DNA of 11,227 nt. It comes from Paramuribaculum sp. (GTDB taxonomy: Bacteria; Bacteroidota; Bacteroidia; Bacteroidales; Muribaculaceae). A program made the position numbers and the translations under genes. Positions within the stretch are counted from its first letter, which is position 1; every line of letters begins with the position of its first letter. The stretch spans positions 1 to 11,227 of the forward strand of contig JAIDXA010000311.1 of NCBI GenBank assembly GCA_029058705.1. The letters run 5' to 3'. Positions 1-7,777 of this stretch are shown in pieces. The notes under the pieces were generated by a model. It did not search any database, was not told the origin of the DNA, and saw only the letters and a list, made by a program, of their open reading frames with translations.

Positions 1-90
1 GAGATGCGCTCCCGCCTATGCTCCAAGCCATTACAAAAACATCCGATTCCCGAACTTTTTTCCGCGTCAGCTGTTTTAACCGGCTACGGT

Positions 91-121
91 TTTGATTTTA
101 CGAAAACTCACACTATATTTG
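91..121 (+). promoter_or_regulatory. Bacteroidetes-type promoter for the SPFH-pyrH-frr unit
   Basis: TTTG at 91-94 (-33 box) is separated by exactly 19 nt from TATATTTG at 114-121, a perfect match to the Bacteroidetes -7 consensus TAnnTTTG. Transcription should begin a few bases after 121, giving a leader of about 45 nt to the ATG at 170. No other good promoter is visible before pyrH or frr, so this one probably drives all three genes. Confidence 0.8.
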
Positions 122-169
122 TAAAAATATTTCCCACACATTCTATATACCCCCAAAATCTCACACATC

Positions 170-1096
170 ATGACAGACAGCAACAAAGAATTTGAATATG
201 GCGGAATGCTCATCAACGGCTTTGCCATGATTTTTTTCACATTCGTCTTGATTCCTGCATTAATAATAGGGTGTATCGCCGCCGGAGGCGAAGATAATCT
301 CTGGCTTTCGATCGGCGGAACAGCAGTGCTCGGAATTCTATTTATAATTGGATGTGTGGGATATTTCACCCAGGAGCCCAACGAAGCACGGGTGATGATC
401 TTTTTTGGAAAATACCGCGGCACATGCAGAAGGGTCGGTTATTTCTGGACCAATCCTTTTCTGACACGCCGCAAGCTCTCCCTGCGCCTGCGCAATATGG
501 ATATTGAACCGATCAAAGTCAACGACAAGGTTGGCAACCCGGTTCTCATCGGTATGGTTCTTGTCTGGCGCATAAAAGACACATATCGCGCGGTTTTCGA
601 TATCGATTCGTCGTCGTTAGGCGCTACGGGCACATCAATAAGCAACGCCGCCCTCGAACGTTTCGTCAGAATCCAAAGCGATGCCGCCCTGCGCGAAGTG
701 ACCGGCCACTATGCTTATGACCAGAGCGGCCTAGACGATGCGGAACTTACGCTGCGCGACGGCGGCGAGGAGATCAACGAGCTACTCGAGCGCAAGATCA
801 ACGACCGTCTTTCGATGGCCGGCATGGAAGTTGTCGAAGCGCGTCTGAACTATCTGGCTTATGCGCCTGAGATTGCGGCTGTGATGCTTCGCCGCCAGCA
901 GGCATCGGCAATCATTTCGGCTCGTGAAAAGATCGTAGAAGGCGCAGTCAGCATGGTTGACATGGCATTGAAGCGACTTGAAGAAGACAAGATCGTTGAA
1001 CTTGACAACGACCGCAAAGCCGCCATGATCGGGAATCTGCTGGTAGTTCTCTGTTCGGACGAACCGGCACAGGCGATTGTCAACGCCGGACAATAA
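170..1096 (+). CDS. SPFH/band-7 domain membrane protein
   Basis: This 308-residue protein has two N-terminal hydrophobic segments (about residues 16-38 and 45-66). An SPFH/band-7 domain follows, from about residue 67 (QEPNEARVMIFFGKYRGT) to about 235. The later stretch with LNYLAYAPEIAAVMLRRQQA (residues 227-246) and the alanine- and charge-rich helix after it are typical of stomatin/prohibitin-like proteins. Such proteins form oligomeric membrane scaffolds; no specific substrate or partner can be read from the sequence. The ATG at 170 fits the promoter at 91-121 and places the membrane anchor directly at the N terminus. pyrH starts 36 bases downstream on the same strand with no terminator between, so cotranscription is likely. 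The fold family is confident; the cellular role is unknown. Confidence 0.88.
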   Translation: MTDSNKEFEYGGMLINGFAMIFFTFVLIPALIIGCIAAGGEDNLWLSIGGTAVLGILFIIGCVGYFTQEPNEARVMIFFGKYRGTCRRVGYFWTNPFLTRRKLSLRLRNMDIEPIKVNDKVGNPVLIGMVLVWRIKDTYRAVFDIDSSSLGATGTSISNAALERFVRIQSDAALREVTGHYAYDQSGLDDAELTLRDGGEEINELLERKINDRLSMAGMEVVEARLNYLAYAPEIAAVMLRRQQASAIISAREKIVEGAVSMVDMALKRLEEDKIVELDNDRKAAMIGNLLVVLCSDEPAQAIVNAGQ

Positions 1097-1132
1097 TCAA
1101 ATTTAAACAAAACCAATCCCATATAATAAAAA

Positions 1133-1843
1133 ATGACACCGAAATATAAACGAATTCTTCTGAAGCTGAGCGGTGAATCCCTGATGGGACATCAAGGCTA
1201 CGGCATCGATCCGCAGCGCCTTAATGAATACGCAACCCAAATCGCTGAAATTGTAGATCAGGGCGTAGAGGTTGGCATTGTCATCGGCGGCGGAAATATA
1301 TTCCGTGGCCTCCAGGGCGCATCGAAAGGCTTCAACCGCGTCAAAGGCGACCAGATGGGGATGCTTGCAACAACCATCAACTCGCTGGCTCTCAGCTCTG
1401 CGCTTGAGGCAATGGGTCAGAAAGCCAAAGTTTTCACTGCAATCAACATGCATCCGATAGGCGAACACTACAGCAGCCAACGGGCCATCGAGGCTCTCGA
1501 AAACGGCTGCGTCGCCATAATGGCAGGCGGAACAGGAAACCCGTTTTTCACAACCGACACCGGCGCAGCCTTGCGCGGCATAGAAATTGCGGCCGACGCC
1601 ATGTTCAAAGGCACCCGCATAGACGGAGTCTATACCGCAGACCCCGAAAAAGATCCGACAGCGACCAAGTTTGACAAAATCAGCTATGATGAAGTGCTCG
1701 CGCGCGGCCTGCGTGTGATGGACCTTACCGCTACAGCGCTATGCAAGGAAAACGGACTCCCTATCGTTGTGTTCGATATGGACACAGCCGGAAACCTCAA
1801 AAAAGTCATTGCAGGCGACCCCATCGGTACATTTGTCTACTAA
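1133..1843 (+). CDS. pyrH: UMP kinase (uridylate kinase)
   Basis: PyrH phosphorylates UMP to UDP with ATP in the cytoplasm, the committed step toward UTP and CTP. The 236-residue length is normal for the bacterial amino-acid-kinase-fold enzyme. Visible motifs are KLSGES (11-16, phosphate binding), IGGGNIFRG (51-59), DQMGMLAT (73-80), GGTGNPFFTTDTGA (132-145, the UMP/ATP-binding signature) and DGVYTADP (164-171). The C terminus GTFVY is also typical. The start at 1133 is preceded by an A-rich stretch and puts KLSGE at its usual place. frr begins 23 bases after the stop, the widespread pyrH-frr arrangement. Confidence 0.97.
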   Translation: MTPKYKRILLKLSGESLMGHQGYGIDPQRLNEYATQIAEIVDQGVEVGIVIGGGNIFRGLQGASKGFNRVKGDQMGMLATTINSLALSSALEAMGQKAKVFTAINMHPIGEHYSSQRAIEALENGCVAIMAGGTGNPFFTTDTGAALRGIEIAADAMFKGTRIDGVYTADPEKDPTATKFDKISYDEVLARGLRVMDLTATALCKENGLPIVVFDMDTAGNLKKVIAGDPIGTFVY

Positions 1844-1866
1844 TCAACCAATCCCCAAATATAATC

Positions 1867-2424
1867 ATGGACGTAAACGACTATCTGGCTCCGGCAGAAG
1901 AGAAAATGGAAATGGCAGTAGCTTACCTCGACGAAGCCCTGGCTCATATCCGCGCCGGCAAAGCAAATGCAAAAATCCTTGACGGTATCCGCGTTGAATA
2001 TTACGGCAGCGTTGTTCCCATCTCCAATGTGGCAAACATCTCTGTTCCGGATGCCCGCACCATCGCGATCACCCCTTGGGAAAAACCGATGTTCAAGGAA
2101 ATCGAAAAGGCAATCATCAATTCCGAGCTTGGCATCACTCCGGAAAACAACGGCGAGGTGATCCGCCTCTGCATTCCACCACTGACCGAAGACCGCCGCA
2201 AACAGCTTGTAAAACAGTCAAAGGCAGAAGCAGAAACAGCAAAAGTGTCTGTTCGCAACGCCCGTCGCGACGCCATTGACGGTCTGAAAAAAGCTGTCAA
2301 GCAGGGAATGTCGGAGGATATTTCCAAAGACGCAGAAGGCACAGCCCAGAAGCTGCACGACAAATATCTGAAAAAAATCGACGATCTTTTCGCTGCAAAA
2401 GAGAAAGAGATCCTAACCGTCTGA
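1867..2424 (+). CDS. frr: Ribosome recycling factor
   Basis: RRF works with EF-G to split the post-termination ribosome into subunits. From the ATG at 1867 the product is 185 residues, the same as the E. coli protein. The reading frame is open further upstream to an ATG at 1741, but that extension lies inside pyrH and has no family-like sequence, so 1867 is chosen. Family landmarks are the N-terminal helix with HIRAGKAN (27-34), the domain II strand IRVEYYGSVVPI (41-52), ISVPDARTIAI (58-68), IPPLTEDRR (103-111) and a long charged C-terminal helical region. The gene ends 36 bases before a strong terminator, which closes the operon. Confidence 0.97.
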   Translation: MDVNDYLAPAEEKMEMAVAYLDEALAHIRAGKANAKILDGIRVEYYGSVVPISNVANISVPDARTIAITPWEKPMFKEIEKAIINSELGITPENNGEVIRLCIPPLTEDRRKQLVKQSKAEAETAKVSVRNARRDAIDGLKKAVKQGMSEDISKDAEGTAQKLHDKYLKKIDDLFAAKEKEILTV

Positions 2425-2460
2425 TACTTTCATCGGATAACCCCGTACACAACCCATGGA

Positions 2461-2495
2461 AAGAAGCGGAGTCATTTGACCCTGCTTCTTTTTTT
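2461..2495 (+). terminator. Intrinsic terminator after frr
   Basis: A 14-base arm at 2461-2474 (starting AAGAAGC) pairs with 2477-2490 (ending GCTTCTT). The only imperfections are one G-T wobble and one A-C mismatch, and the turn is very short. A run of eight T residues, overlapping the end of the stem, occupies 2488-2495. This is a textbook rho-independent terminator in the plus direction. Confidence 0.9.
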
Positions 2496-2708
2496 GAGTG
2501 TTTGAATTTAAACCATGTTGACAATAAAACAAATGAATGGCATACTTCAAAATAATCCTGAGGTCTTTTTTGGCGAATTCAGCTAGGTTTCGGCAGCCGC
2601 AATGTGGCAATTGCTTCTTTCCCAACTCGCTGAAATCACTCAAAAATCCATCTTTATGCTAACCTAAGTTAAAAGTAGACATACTCTGAGAGCCGAACAA
2701 GGGTAGAT
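2496..2708. other. Gene-free spacer with a long imperfect inverted repeat
   Basis: No convincing coding region lies between the frr terminator and the dapB promoter. The main structure is an inverted repeat: 2566-2583 (TTTTTTGGCGAATTCAGC) against 2629-2646 (GCTGAAATCACTCAAAAA), with 14 of 18 positions pairing and a 45-nt loop. A shorter hairpin-like segment sits in the loop around 2594-2608. Short minus-strand reading frames cross this area but look non-coding. It may be a small structured RNA, an old mobile-element remnant, or neither. Confidence 0.45.
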
Positions 2709-2739
2709 TTTGATAAATAGCGCAAAATGGTTAATTTTG
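2709..2739 (+). promoter_or_regulatory. Bacteroidetes-type promoter for dapB-lepB-wbqC
   Basis: TTTG at 2709-2712 is followed after 19 nt by TAATTTTG at 2732-2739, a perfect TAnnTTTG box. The predicted transcript start is near 2743-2746. This argues against translation from the in-frame ATG at 2750, which would sit almost on the 5' end, and for the dapB ATG at 2795. Confidence 0.82.
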
Positions 2740-2794
2740 CAGCATATACATGCCGCCCTGCCGCCGTACGGAAGGGCTTAAACTCATTCATAAG

Positions 2795-3547
2795 ATGAAG
2801 ATCGCACTTATCGGCCATGGCAAGATGGGCCGCACTATAGAACGGATCGCGCTTGAACGCGGCCACGAAATTGTTTCAGTCATAGATGTCGACAATCAGA
2901 ATGACTTCGACTCGGATGCATTCCGCAGCGCGGATGTCGCGATAGAATTCACCACTCCCCGCACCGCATTCGACAACTATATGAAAGCTTTCGCACAGGG
3001 AGTCAAGGTTGTATCGGGAACAACCGGCTGGCTTGACCGCATTGACGAGATCAAGGAAAAATGCCTTCGGGGCGAAGCAACCTTTTTCTGGACGTCGAAC
3101 TTCAGCATAGGTGTCAACCTGTTTTTCGCCCTTAACCGCTATCTGTCGCGGCTGATGAACAATTTCCCGCAGTATCATCCCAGGATGGAGGAGATCCATC
3201 ATATCCACAAGCTCGACCATCCGAGCGGAACAGCCATCTCGCTTGCCAATGGCGTGATTGACTCGTCCAGCCGAATCGAACGCTGGACAGAGGAACGGAC
3301 TGACGACACATCCACATTAGTCATTGACCACCGCCGGGAAGGCGAAGTGCCCGGAACCCATATAATCCAATGGGACTCAGCCGTAGACTCCATTACGATC
3401 GAACACCGGGCCAAGTCGCGCGAAGGTTTCGCACTCGGAGCTGTCGTCGCAGCCGAATGGGTCGCCGGCCAGACCGGCTTCCTGACCATGGACAGCCTGA
3501 TGAAACGCATTGTCGGCAACGAAAAACTACTTGATCTTATCAGTTGA
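2795..3547 (+). CDS. dapB: 4-hydroxy-tetrahydrodipicolinate reductase
   Basis: DapB reduces hydroxy-tetrahydrodipicolinate with NAD(P)H in the cytoplasmic diaminopimelate/lysine pathway that feeds peptidoglycan synthesis. The 250-residue protein opens with the Rossmann dinucleotide motif MKIALIGHGKMG (G7, G9, G12). It continues with the SGTTGW loop (74-79), SNFSIGVN (101-108) and the active-site segment EIHHIHKLDHPSGTA (133-147). By comparison with E. coli, His135 and Lys139 correspond to its catalytic His159 and Lys163. The start at 2795 is preferred over 2750 because the nucleotide-binding strand normally begins at the first residues and the promoter leaves almost no leader for the earlier ATG. 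lepB follows after 37 bases without a terminator. Confidence 0.96.
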   Translation: MKIALIGHGKMGRTIERIALERGHEIVSVIDVDNQNDFDSDAFRSADVAIEFTTPRTAFDNYMKAFAQGVKVVSGTTGWLDRIDEIKEKCLRGEATFFWTSNFSIGVNLFFALNRYLSRLMNNFPQYHPRMEEIHHIHKLDHPSGTAISLANGVIDSSSRIERWTEERTDDTSTLVIDHRREGEVPGTHIIQWDSAVDSITIEHRAKSREGFALGAVVAAEWVAGQTGFLTMDSLMKRIVGNEKLLDLIS

Positions 3548-3584
3548 ATTCTCATCCTCCTCCCCCCAATCAAAACGAATCCAA

Positions 3585-5090
3585 ATGTCAGAACCAAACG
3601 ATAACAGCACCGCCAGCACGTTAAAGACCACCACCGTCCCGCCGACGCCCAGCAACAGAAGAGAGGATTTCATAAGCCGCATAAAATCGACCAAGACCAC
3701 GCGCTGGATTCGTTTCGGCATTGTGTCGCTGGTTTTCTTCCTTTGGATCATATGGCTCGGAAATCCCTGGGTTCTTTTTGTCTATCCTCTGCTTTTCGAC
3801 ATCTATATAACGGGCTACATTCCGTTCACATGGTGGAAAAACAGCAAAAGCCACCTGACACGAGCCGTAATGAGCTGGGTCGACGCTATCGTCTATGCCC
3901 TCATACTGGTCTATTTCGTCTTCACATTTATCGGACAGAACTACGAGATTCCAAGCTCATCGCTTGAAAAATCACTTCTTGTCGGCGACTATCTGTGGGT
4001 CAACAAAATGGCGTATGGGCCGAGGGTGCCGCAGACCCCCCTGCACTTTCCGCTCGTCCAGAACACATTCCCGGTCATCAACACCAAGAGCTATCTGGAA
4101 TGGCCGCAATGGAAATATCACCGGCTTAAGGGTCTGGGCAACGTAGAGACAGGCGACATCGTGGTGTTCAACTTCCCCGCCGGCGATACGGTGGCTGTCA
4201 AAATGCAAAATCCAGACTATTACACGCTTGTCAAATATTTCGGCCGTGACGTTGTCTGGAATAACCCCGAACAGTTCGGCGAAATCCTCTATCGTCCGGT
4301 AGACCGACGAGAGAATTATGTCAAACGAGCCGTGGGTCTGCCGGGAGAGACACTTTCAATTGTCGACGGCACAATCCACATCAACGGCAAGCCACAGCCG
4401 CAGCCGACCAATGTCCAGTTCAACTATCTTCTCCAGACAACCCGCCCACTGACAGAATCAGACTGGCAGACAATCTCGGTTTCCCGCGACGACTGGTCGC
4501 AGGCTGCGTTCACCCCCAACTCATCGGACACTGAAAACTGGCTCGCCGCCGGATTCCAACCCGACGCAGCCGCATCGAAACCGTTCTATCATGTTCCGCT
4601 GACCCAGGCGGCCATTGACAAACTCAAGTCAATGGGACTCGTAACATCAATCATTCGCGAGCCGGCCCCGGCAGGAGAGTATCTCTTTCCCGACGGCATC
4701 TCTTCGACATGGACTCGCCAGAACTACGGTCCGGTAAAAATTCCAAAGAAGGGAGAGACCGTAAAAGTCACCGCCGAAAACTGGCCTATGTATGAGCGTG
4801 TGATCCGCAATTACGAGTATCATCCTGATTCATACGTCAAAGACGGCATTGTCTATATCGACGGAAAGGCATCGGACAGCTATACTTTCATGATGGACTA
4901 TTACTTCATGATGGGCGACAACCGTGACTGTTCGCTCGACTCGCGCTACTGGGGCTTCGTTCCGGAAGACCACATCGTAGGAAAACCGATGCGTGTACTT
5001 GTGTCGTTTGACAAAGACAAAGGACTTCTGAACGGAGGCATACGCTGGAACCGCATTTTCAAGAATGCAAATCCGGGATTTTCCGAATGA
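3585..5090 (+). CDS. lepB: Signal peptidase I, long Bacteroidetes form
   Basis: LepB is the membrane-anchored Ser/Lys protease that cleaves signal peptides from exported proteins. From the ATG at 3585 it has 501 residues, far longer than E. coli LepB (324). Hydrophobic segments lie near 41-60, 62-80 and 99-117. Box B reads IPSSSLEKSLLVGDY (122-136), with Ser126 as the likely nucleophile. GDIVVFNFP (190-198) and YVKRAVGLPGE (245-255) follow, with Lys247 as the likely general base. The final conserved box has GDNRDCSLDSRYWGF (444-458). About 160 residues (roughly 271-430) separate the Lys box from that last box. The frame is open upstream to 3510, inside dapB, but that segment is not family-like. 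The stop overlaps the next start by four bases (ATGA). Confidence 0.94.
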   Translation: MSEPNDNSTASTLKTTTVPPTPSNRREDFISRIKSTKTTRWIRFGIVSLVFFLWIIWLGNPWVLFVYPLLFDIYITGYIPFTWWKNSKSHLTRAVMSWVDAIVYALILVYFVFTFIGQNYEIPSSSLEKSLLVGDYLWVNKMAYGPRVPQTPLHFPLVQNTFPVINTKSYLEWPQWKYHRLKGLGNVETGDIVVFNFPAGDTVAVKMQNPDYYTLVKYFGRDVVWNNPEQFGEILYRPVDRRENYVKRAVGLPGETLSIVDGTIHINGKPQPQPTNVQFNYLLQTTRPLTESDWQTISVSRDDWSQAAFTPNSSDTENWLAAGFQPDAAASKPFYHVPLTQAAIDKLKSMGLVTSIIREPAPAGEYLFPDGISSTWTRQNYGPVKIPKKGETVKVTAENWPMYERVIRNYEYHPDSYVKDGIVYIDGKASDSYTFMMDYYFMMGDNRDCSLDSRYWGFVPEDHIVGKPMRVLVSFDKDKGLLNGGIRWNRIFKNANPGFSE

Positions 5091-5734
5091 AAAGCCCGGA
5101 CAGGTCCGAAACCCTTCTGATTCTGCCGCCACGCTACATGGGGTCGGCAGGCTACTATGCTCTGGTCAACGCATTCGACAAGGTTTGGGTCGACACCGGG
5201 ATGCGTTTTGACAAACGCCAGAAAGAGACCCATCGCGCCACAGTAGCCGACACCCACGGAATCAGACGTCTGACCGTTCCGATCGAGAAACCGGTCTCAA
5301 TGACAGGGGCGCGCTGGTCGGACATTGCCGTTTCCACCCACGGCATCTGGTGGCATGCCCATTGGGAGACACTCAAATCGGGCTATGGCCGCACTCCTTT
5401 TTTTGAATATTATGCAGACGATTTCGAACCGCTGTTCGCTGTGGAATCTACCGGAATTCCACTTATGGAACTCAACCGCAGGCTCGACTCGATAATCCGC
5501 CGGCTCATGCTCATCGAGACAGATGTGGCCTACGGCACCGATTTCGATCACGACGGACCGACCATCGACCTCCGCCGAGGCGTTCCGGCCGGAATCGTAA
5601 CGACCGTGCCATATTATCAGGTCAGAGCATTGCGTCACGGTTTCATTCCCGGCCTTTCGGCAATCGACATGCTTTTCAACATGGGACCAGAATCCACCCT
5701 GATTCTTCCGAAGATGGTTTTAGAAACTGTTTAA
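5087..5734 (+). CDS. WbqC-like family protein with a repeat-encoded C terminus
   Basis: This 215-residue protein resembles the WbqC-like family, whose members occur in polysaccharide loci and in Bacteroidetes housekeeping operons; its reaction is not established. Family-like segments are PPRYMGSAGYY (14-24), LTVPI (62-66), WWHAHWETLKSGY (88-100), TPFFEYY (103-109), YYQV (176-179) and GFIPGLSAIDMLFNMGPE (185-202). No signal peptide or membrane segment is seen, so it is probably cytoplasmic. It overlaps the lepB stop by four bases, which suggests translational coupling. The last three codons (Glu-Thr-Val) and the TAA stop lie within the end of a dispersed repeat (5723-5752), so the native C terminus may have been replaced or trimmed slightly. 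The conserved core is intact and the protein is probably functional. Confidence 0.85.
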   Translation: MKSPDRSETLLILPPRYMGSAGYYALVNAFDKVWVDTGMRFDKRQKETHRATVADTHGIRRLTVPIEKPVSMTGARWSDIAVSTHGIWWHAHWETLKSGYGRTPFFEYYADDFEPLFAVESTGIPLMELNRRLDSIIRRLMLIETDVAYGTDFDHDGPTIDLRRGVPAGIVTTVPYYQVRALRHGFIPGLSAIDMLFNMGPESTLILPKMVLETV

Positions 5735-5752
5735 ATTTACTACGAAAAAATG
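5723..5752 (+). repeat. Left end of the dispersed element, partial or divergent copy
   Basis: These 30 bases match the left end of the complete element at 7778-7808 except for one A fewer in the A-run (six against seven). They begin GAAACTGTTTAAATTTA and are preceded by TTA. Beyond 5752 the sequence diverges from the other copy. No clear matching right terminus is present before argS, although CTAAATTT at 5958-5965 recalls the start of the right end seen at 7943-7950. Confidence 0.7.
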
Positions 5753-5753
5753 C

Positions 5754-5787
5754 TGACATAATGCCCGATTACGGGGCAGGTATGACA
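5754..5787 (+). terminator. Hairpin after the WbqC-like gene, possible terminator
   Basis: TGACATA (5754-5760) pairs with TATGACA (5781-5787) with one mismatch. Inside it TGCCCG (5762-5767) pairs with CGGGGCA (5772-5778) around ATTA, with one bulged G. There is no following T-run, so it may be a weak terminator or only internal structure of the repeat whose end lies at 5723-5752. Confidence 0.4.
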
Positions 5788-5835
5788 AACCATGGCCTTT
5801 ATCAGGTAGTTTTCAACCGATTCCGCCGGGAGTAT

Positions 5836-5866
5836 TTTGCCGTCAACATTAAAATCCTTAATTTTG
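5836..5866 (+). promoter_or_regulatory. Bacteroidetes-type promoter for argS
   Basis: TTTG at 5836-5839 and TAATTTTG at 5859-5866 are 19 nt apart. The -7 box and spacing are the same as in the dapB promoter. The predicted leader to the argS ATG at 5980 is about 107 nt and contains a perfect 10-base palindrome, GCAGGCCTGC, at 5878-5887. I see no recognisable riboswitch in it. Confidence 0.8.
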
Positions 5867-5979
5867 CAATCCAAACTGCAGGCCTGCTGCATCAGAAACA
5901 AAACGGCTCGCCTTGCGCGGTTTGCACATATCATCAACCTCAAACAAGTAACTACCCCTAAATTTCATACATAACAGAC

Positions 5980-7767
5980 ATGTCACTTGATAAGATCATA
6001 GCACAGGCAGTTGCCCGCGCAGTCAAAGAGTTATATGGAATAGACGCCGAACCTTCGGCAATCACCCCCCAGACCACCCGCAAGGAGTTTGAAGGCAACC
6101 TGACAATAGTTGTCTTCCCCTGGGTAAAGGCGGCCCGCAAGTCGCCCGAGGCAGTCGGAAAAGAGATCGGCGAATGGCTTGTCGACAACGAACCGGCTGT
6201 TGCCCGTTTCAACGTAGTCAAAGGCTTTCTGAATTTAGTTATCGAACCGACATTCTGGTCGTCGGTGCTCCAGCATATCACTGCAACAGCCGACTACGGA
6301 ATGACGGCAGCGACCGAACAGTCGCCATTGGTCATGATCGAATATTCGTCGCCCAACACAAACAAACCGCTTCATCTGGGGCATGTCCGCAACATCCTTC
6401 TGGGCAATTCACTGTCGCGTATACTGGCAGCGTGCGGCAATCGAGTGGTCAAGACCAATATCGTCAACGACCGCGGAATCCACATCTGCAAATCCATGCT
6501 TGCGTGGCAGAAATGGGGCGAAGGAATCACCCCCGAAAAAGCCGGCAAAAAAGGCGATCACCTGATCGGTGACTTCTATGTTCTCTTCGACAAACACTTC
6601 AAGGCGGAAGTTGCCGAACTCACTGCAAAGGGAATGAGCAAGGAGGAAGCGGAAAGCGCCTCACCCCTGATGCAGGAAGCCCGCGCAATGTTGCGCAAAT
6701 GGGAAAACAACGACCCCGAAGTCCGCTCTTTATGGGAAATGATGAACAACTGGGTCTACGCCGGCTTTGACGCAACCTACGAACGCATGGGGGTCGGGTT
6801 CGACAAGATCTATTATGAAAGCTCGACATATCTTCAGGGCAAGGAAAAGGTTCTTGAAGGGCTGGAAAAAGGACTGATGTATCGCAAAGAAGATGGATCG
6901 GTATGGGCCGATCTTACAGCCGAAGGCCTTGACCACAAGCTTCTGCTCCGTTCAGACGGCACGTCGGTCTACATGACACAGGACATCGGCACCGCCAGAA
7001 TGCGCTTCGACGACTATCCGATAGACCGCATGATCTATGTTGTCGGCAATGAGCAGAACTATCATTTCCAAGTGCTTTCACTGTTGCTTGACCGTCTGGG
7101 ATTCAAATGGGGAAAAGACCTTGTCCACTTCTCCTACGGCATGGTTGAGCTGCCGAACGGCAAGATGAAGAGCCGCGAGGGAACTGTTGTCGACGCCGAC
7201 GACCTGATGGACGAGATGGTCAACACCGCACGCGCTGTCAGCTCCGAACGCGGCCAGCTTGACGGATGTACGGATGAAGAAATCAAGTCTATCACCGAAA
7301 TGGTCGGCCTGGGCGCCCTCAAATATTTCCTTCTGAAAGTCGATCCCCGCAAGAACATGACGTTCAATCCGGCCGAATCGATCGACTTCAACGGCAACAC
7401 CGGCCCGTTCATCCAGTACACACATGCACGAATCAGATCGGTTCTGCGCCGCGCGTCCGAATCGGGATTCACAATCGGCGAATTCATAATGGCCGAACCT
7501 TGCGACCGCGAAATCGCGCTCATCCAGCGGCTTGCCGACTATCCAGCAACCGTTGCAGAAGCCGGCCGTTCCTTAAGCCCCGCCCTTATCGCCAACTATG
7601 TCTACGAACTCGCAAAAGAATACAACCAGTTCTATCACGACTGCTCGATTCTAAAAGAAACCGACGAAGAAAAACGCTCGCTCCGTCTGGCTCTATCCGA
7701 AGCATCGGCCAGCACCATCGCCTCAGCCATGAGCCTGCTCGGAATCGAAGTACCTGACAGAATGTAA
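5980..7767 (+). CDS. argS: Arginyl-tRNA synthetase
   Basis: ArgS is the class Ia synthetase that attaches arginine to tRNA(Arg) with ATP in the cytoplasm. The 595-residue length is full for the family. An N-terminal tRNA-recognition domain (about 1-110) precedes the catalytic domain. That domain has SSPNTNKPLHLGHVRN (123-138), in which HLGH (132-135) is the HIGH signature. The KMSKS-type loop is KMKSREG (395-401). Other landmarks are GVGFDKIYYESSTY (271-284), YVVGNEQNYHFQ (353-364) and the C-terminal helical DALR anticodon-binding domain. It has its own promoter and no close upstream gene, so it is probably monocistronic. The stop lies ten bases before the complete mobile-like element. Confidence 0.97.
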   Translation: MSLDKIIAQAVARAVKELYGIDAEPSAITPQTTRKEFEGNLTIVVFPWVKAARKSPEAVGKEIGEWLVDNEPAVARFNVVKGFLNLVIEPTFWSSVLQHITATADYGMTAATEQSPLVMIEYSSPNTNKPLHLGHVRNILLGNSLSRILAACGNRVVKTNIVNDRGIHICKSMLAWQKWGEGITPEKAGKKGDHLIGDFYVLFDKHFKAEVAELTAKGMSKEEAESASPLMQEARAMLRKWENNDPEVRSLWEMMNNWVYAGFDATYERMGVGFDKIYYESSTYLQGKEKVLEGLEKGLMYRKEDGSVWADLTAEGLDHKLLLRSDGTSVYMTQDIGTARMRFDDYPIDRMIYVVGNEQNYHFQVLSLLLDRLGFKWGKDLVHFSYGMVELPNGKMKSREGTVVDADDLMDEMVNTARAVSSERGQLDGCTDEEIKSITEMVGLGALKYFLLKVDPRKNMTFNPAESIDFNGNTGPFIQYTHARIRSVLRRASESGFTIGEFIMAEPCDREIALIQRLADYPATVAEAGRSLSPALIANYVYELAKEYNQFYHDCSILKETDEEKRSLRLALSEASASTIASAMSLLGIEVPDRM

Positions 7768-7777
7768 AAAACTCTAA

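Noticed and set aside
11..24. CCCGCCTATGCTCC resembles the core of the element at 7880-7892
   Set aside because: The match is short with one inserted base, the flanks do not align convincingly and no terminal repeat is nearby; chance is plausible.
3..95. Possible 3' tail of an upstream gene, open from the left edge to TGA at 93-95
   Set aside because: Only about 30 codons are visible, another frame also stays open to 79, and I recognise no protein family, so direction and reality cannot be judged.
4..195. 63-residue plus-strand reading frame at the left edge
   Set aside because: It runs through the promoter at 91-121 and overlaps the start of the SPFH gene; the sequence has no family features.
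2297..2643. Overlapping minus-strand reading frames across the frr end and the following spacer
   Set aside because: They cross the intrinsic terminator and the inverted repeat, have no recognisable motifs and no minus-strand promoter was seen.
5761..5961. 66-codon reading frame between the WbqC-like gene and argS
   Set aside because: It spans the hairpin and the argS promoter and has no protein-like pattern.
5867..5979. Possible riboswitch or T-box in the argS leader
   Set aside because: Only a 10-base palindrome and a weak 6-bp stem are visible; there is no T-box-like motif or terminator/antiterminator pair.
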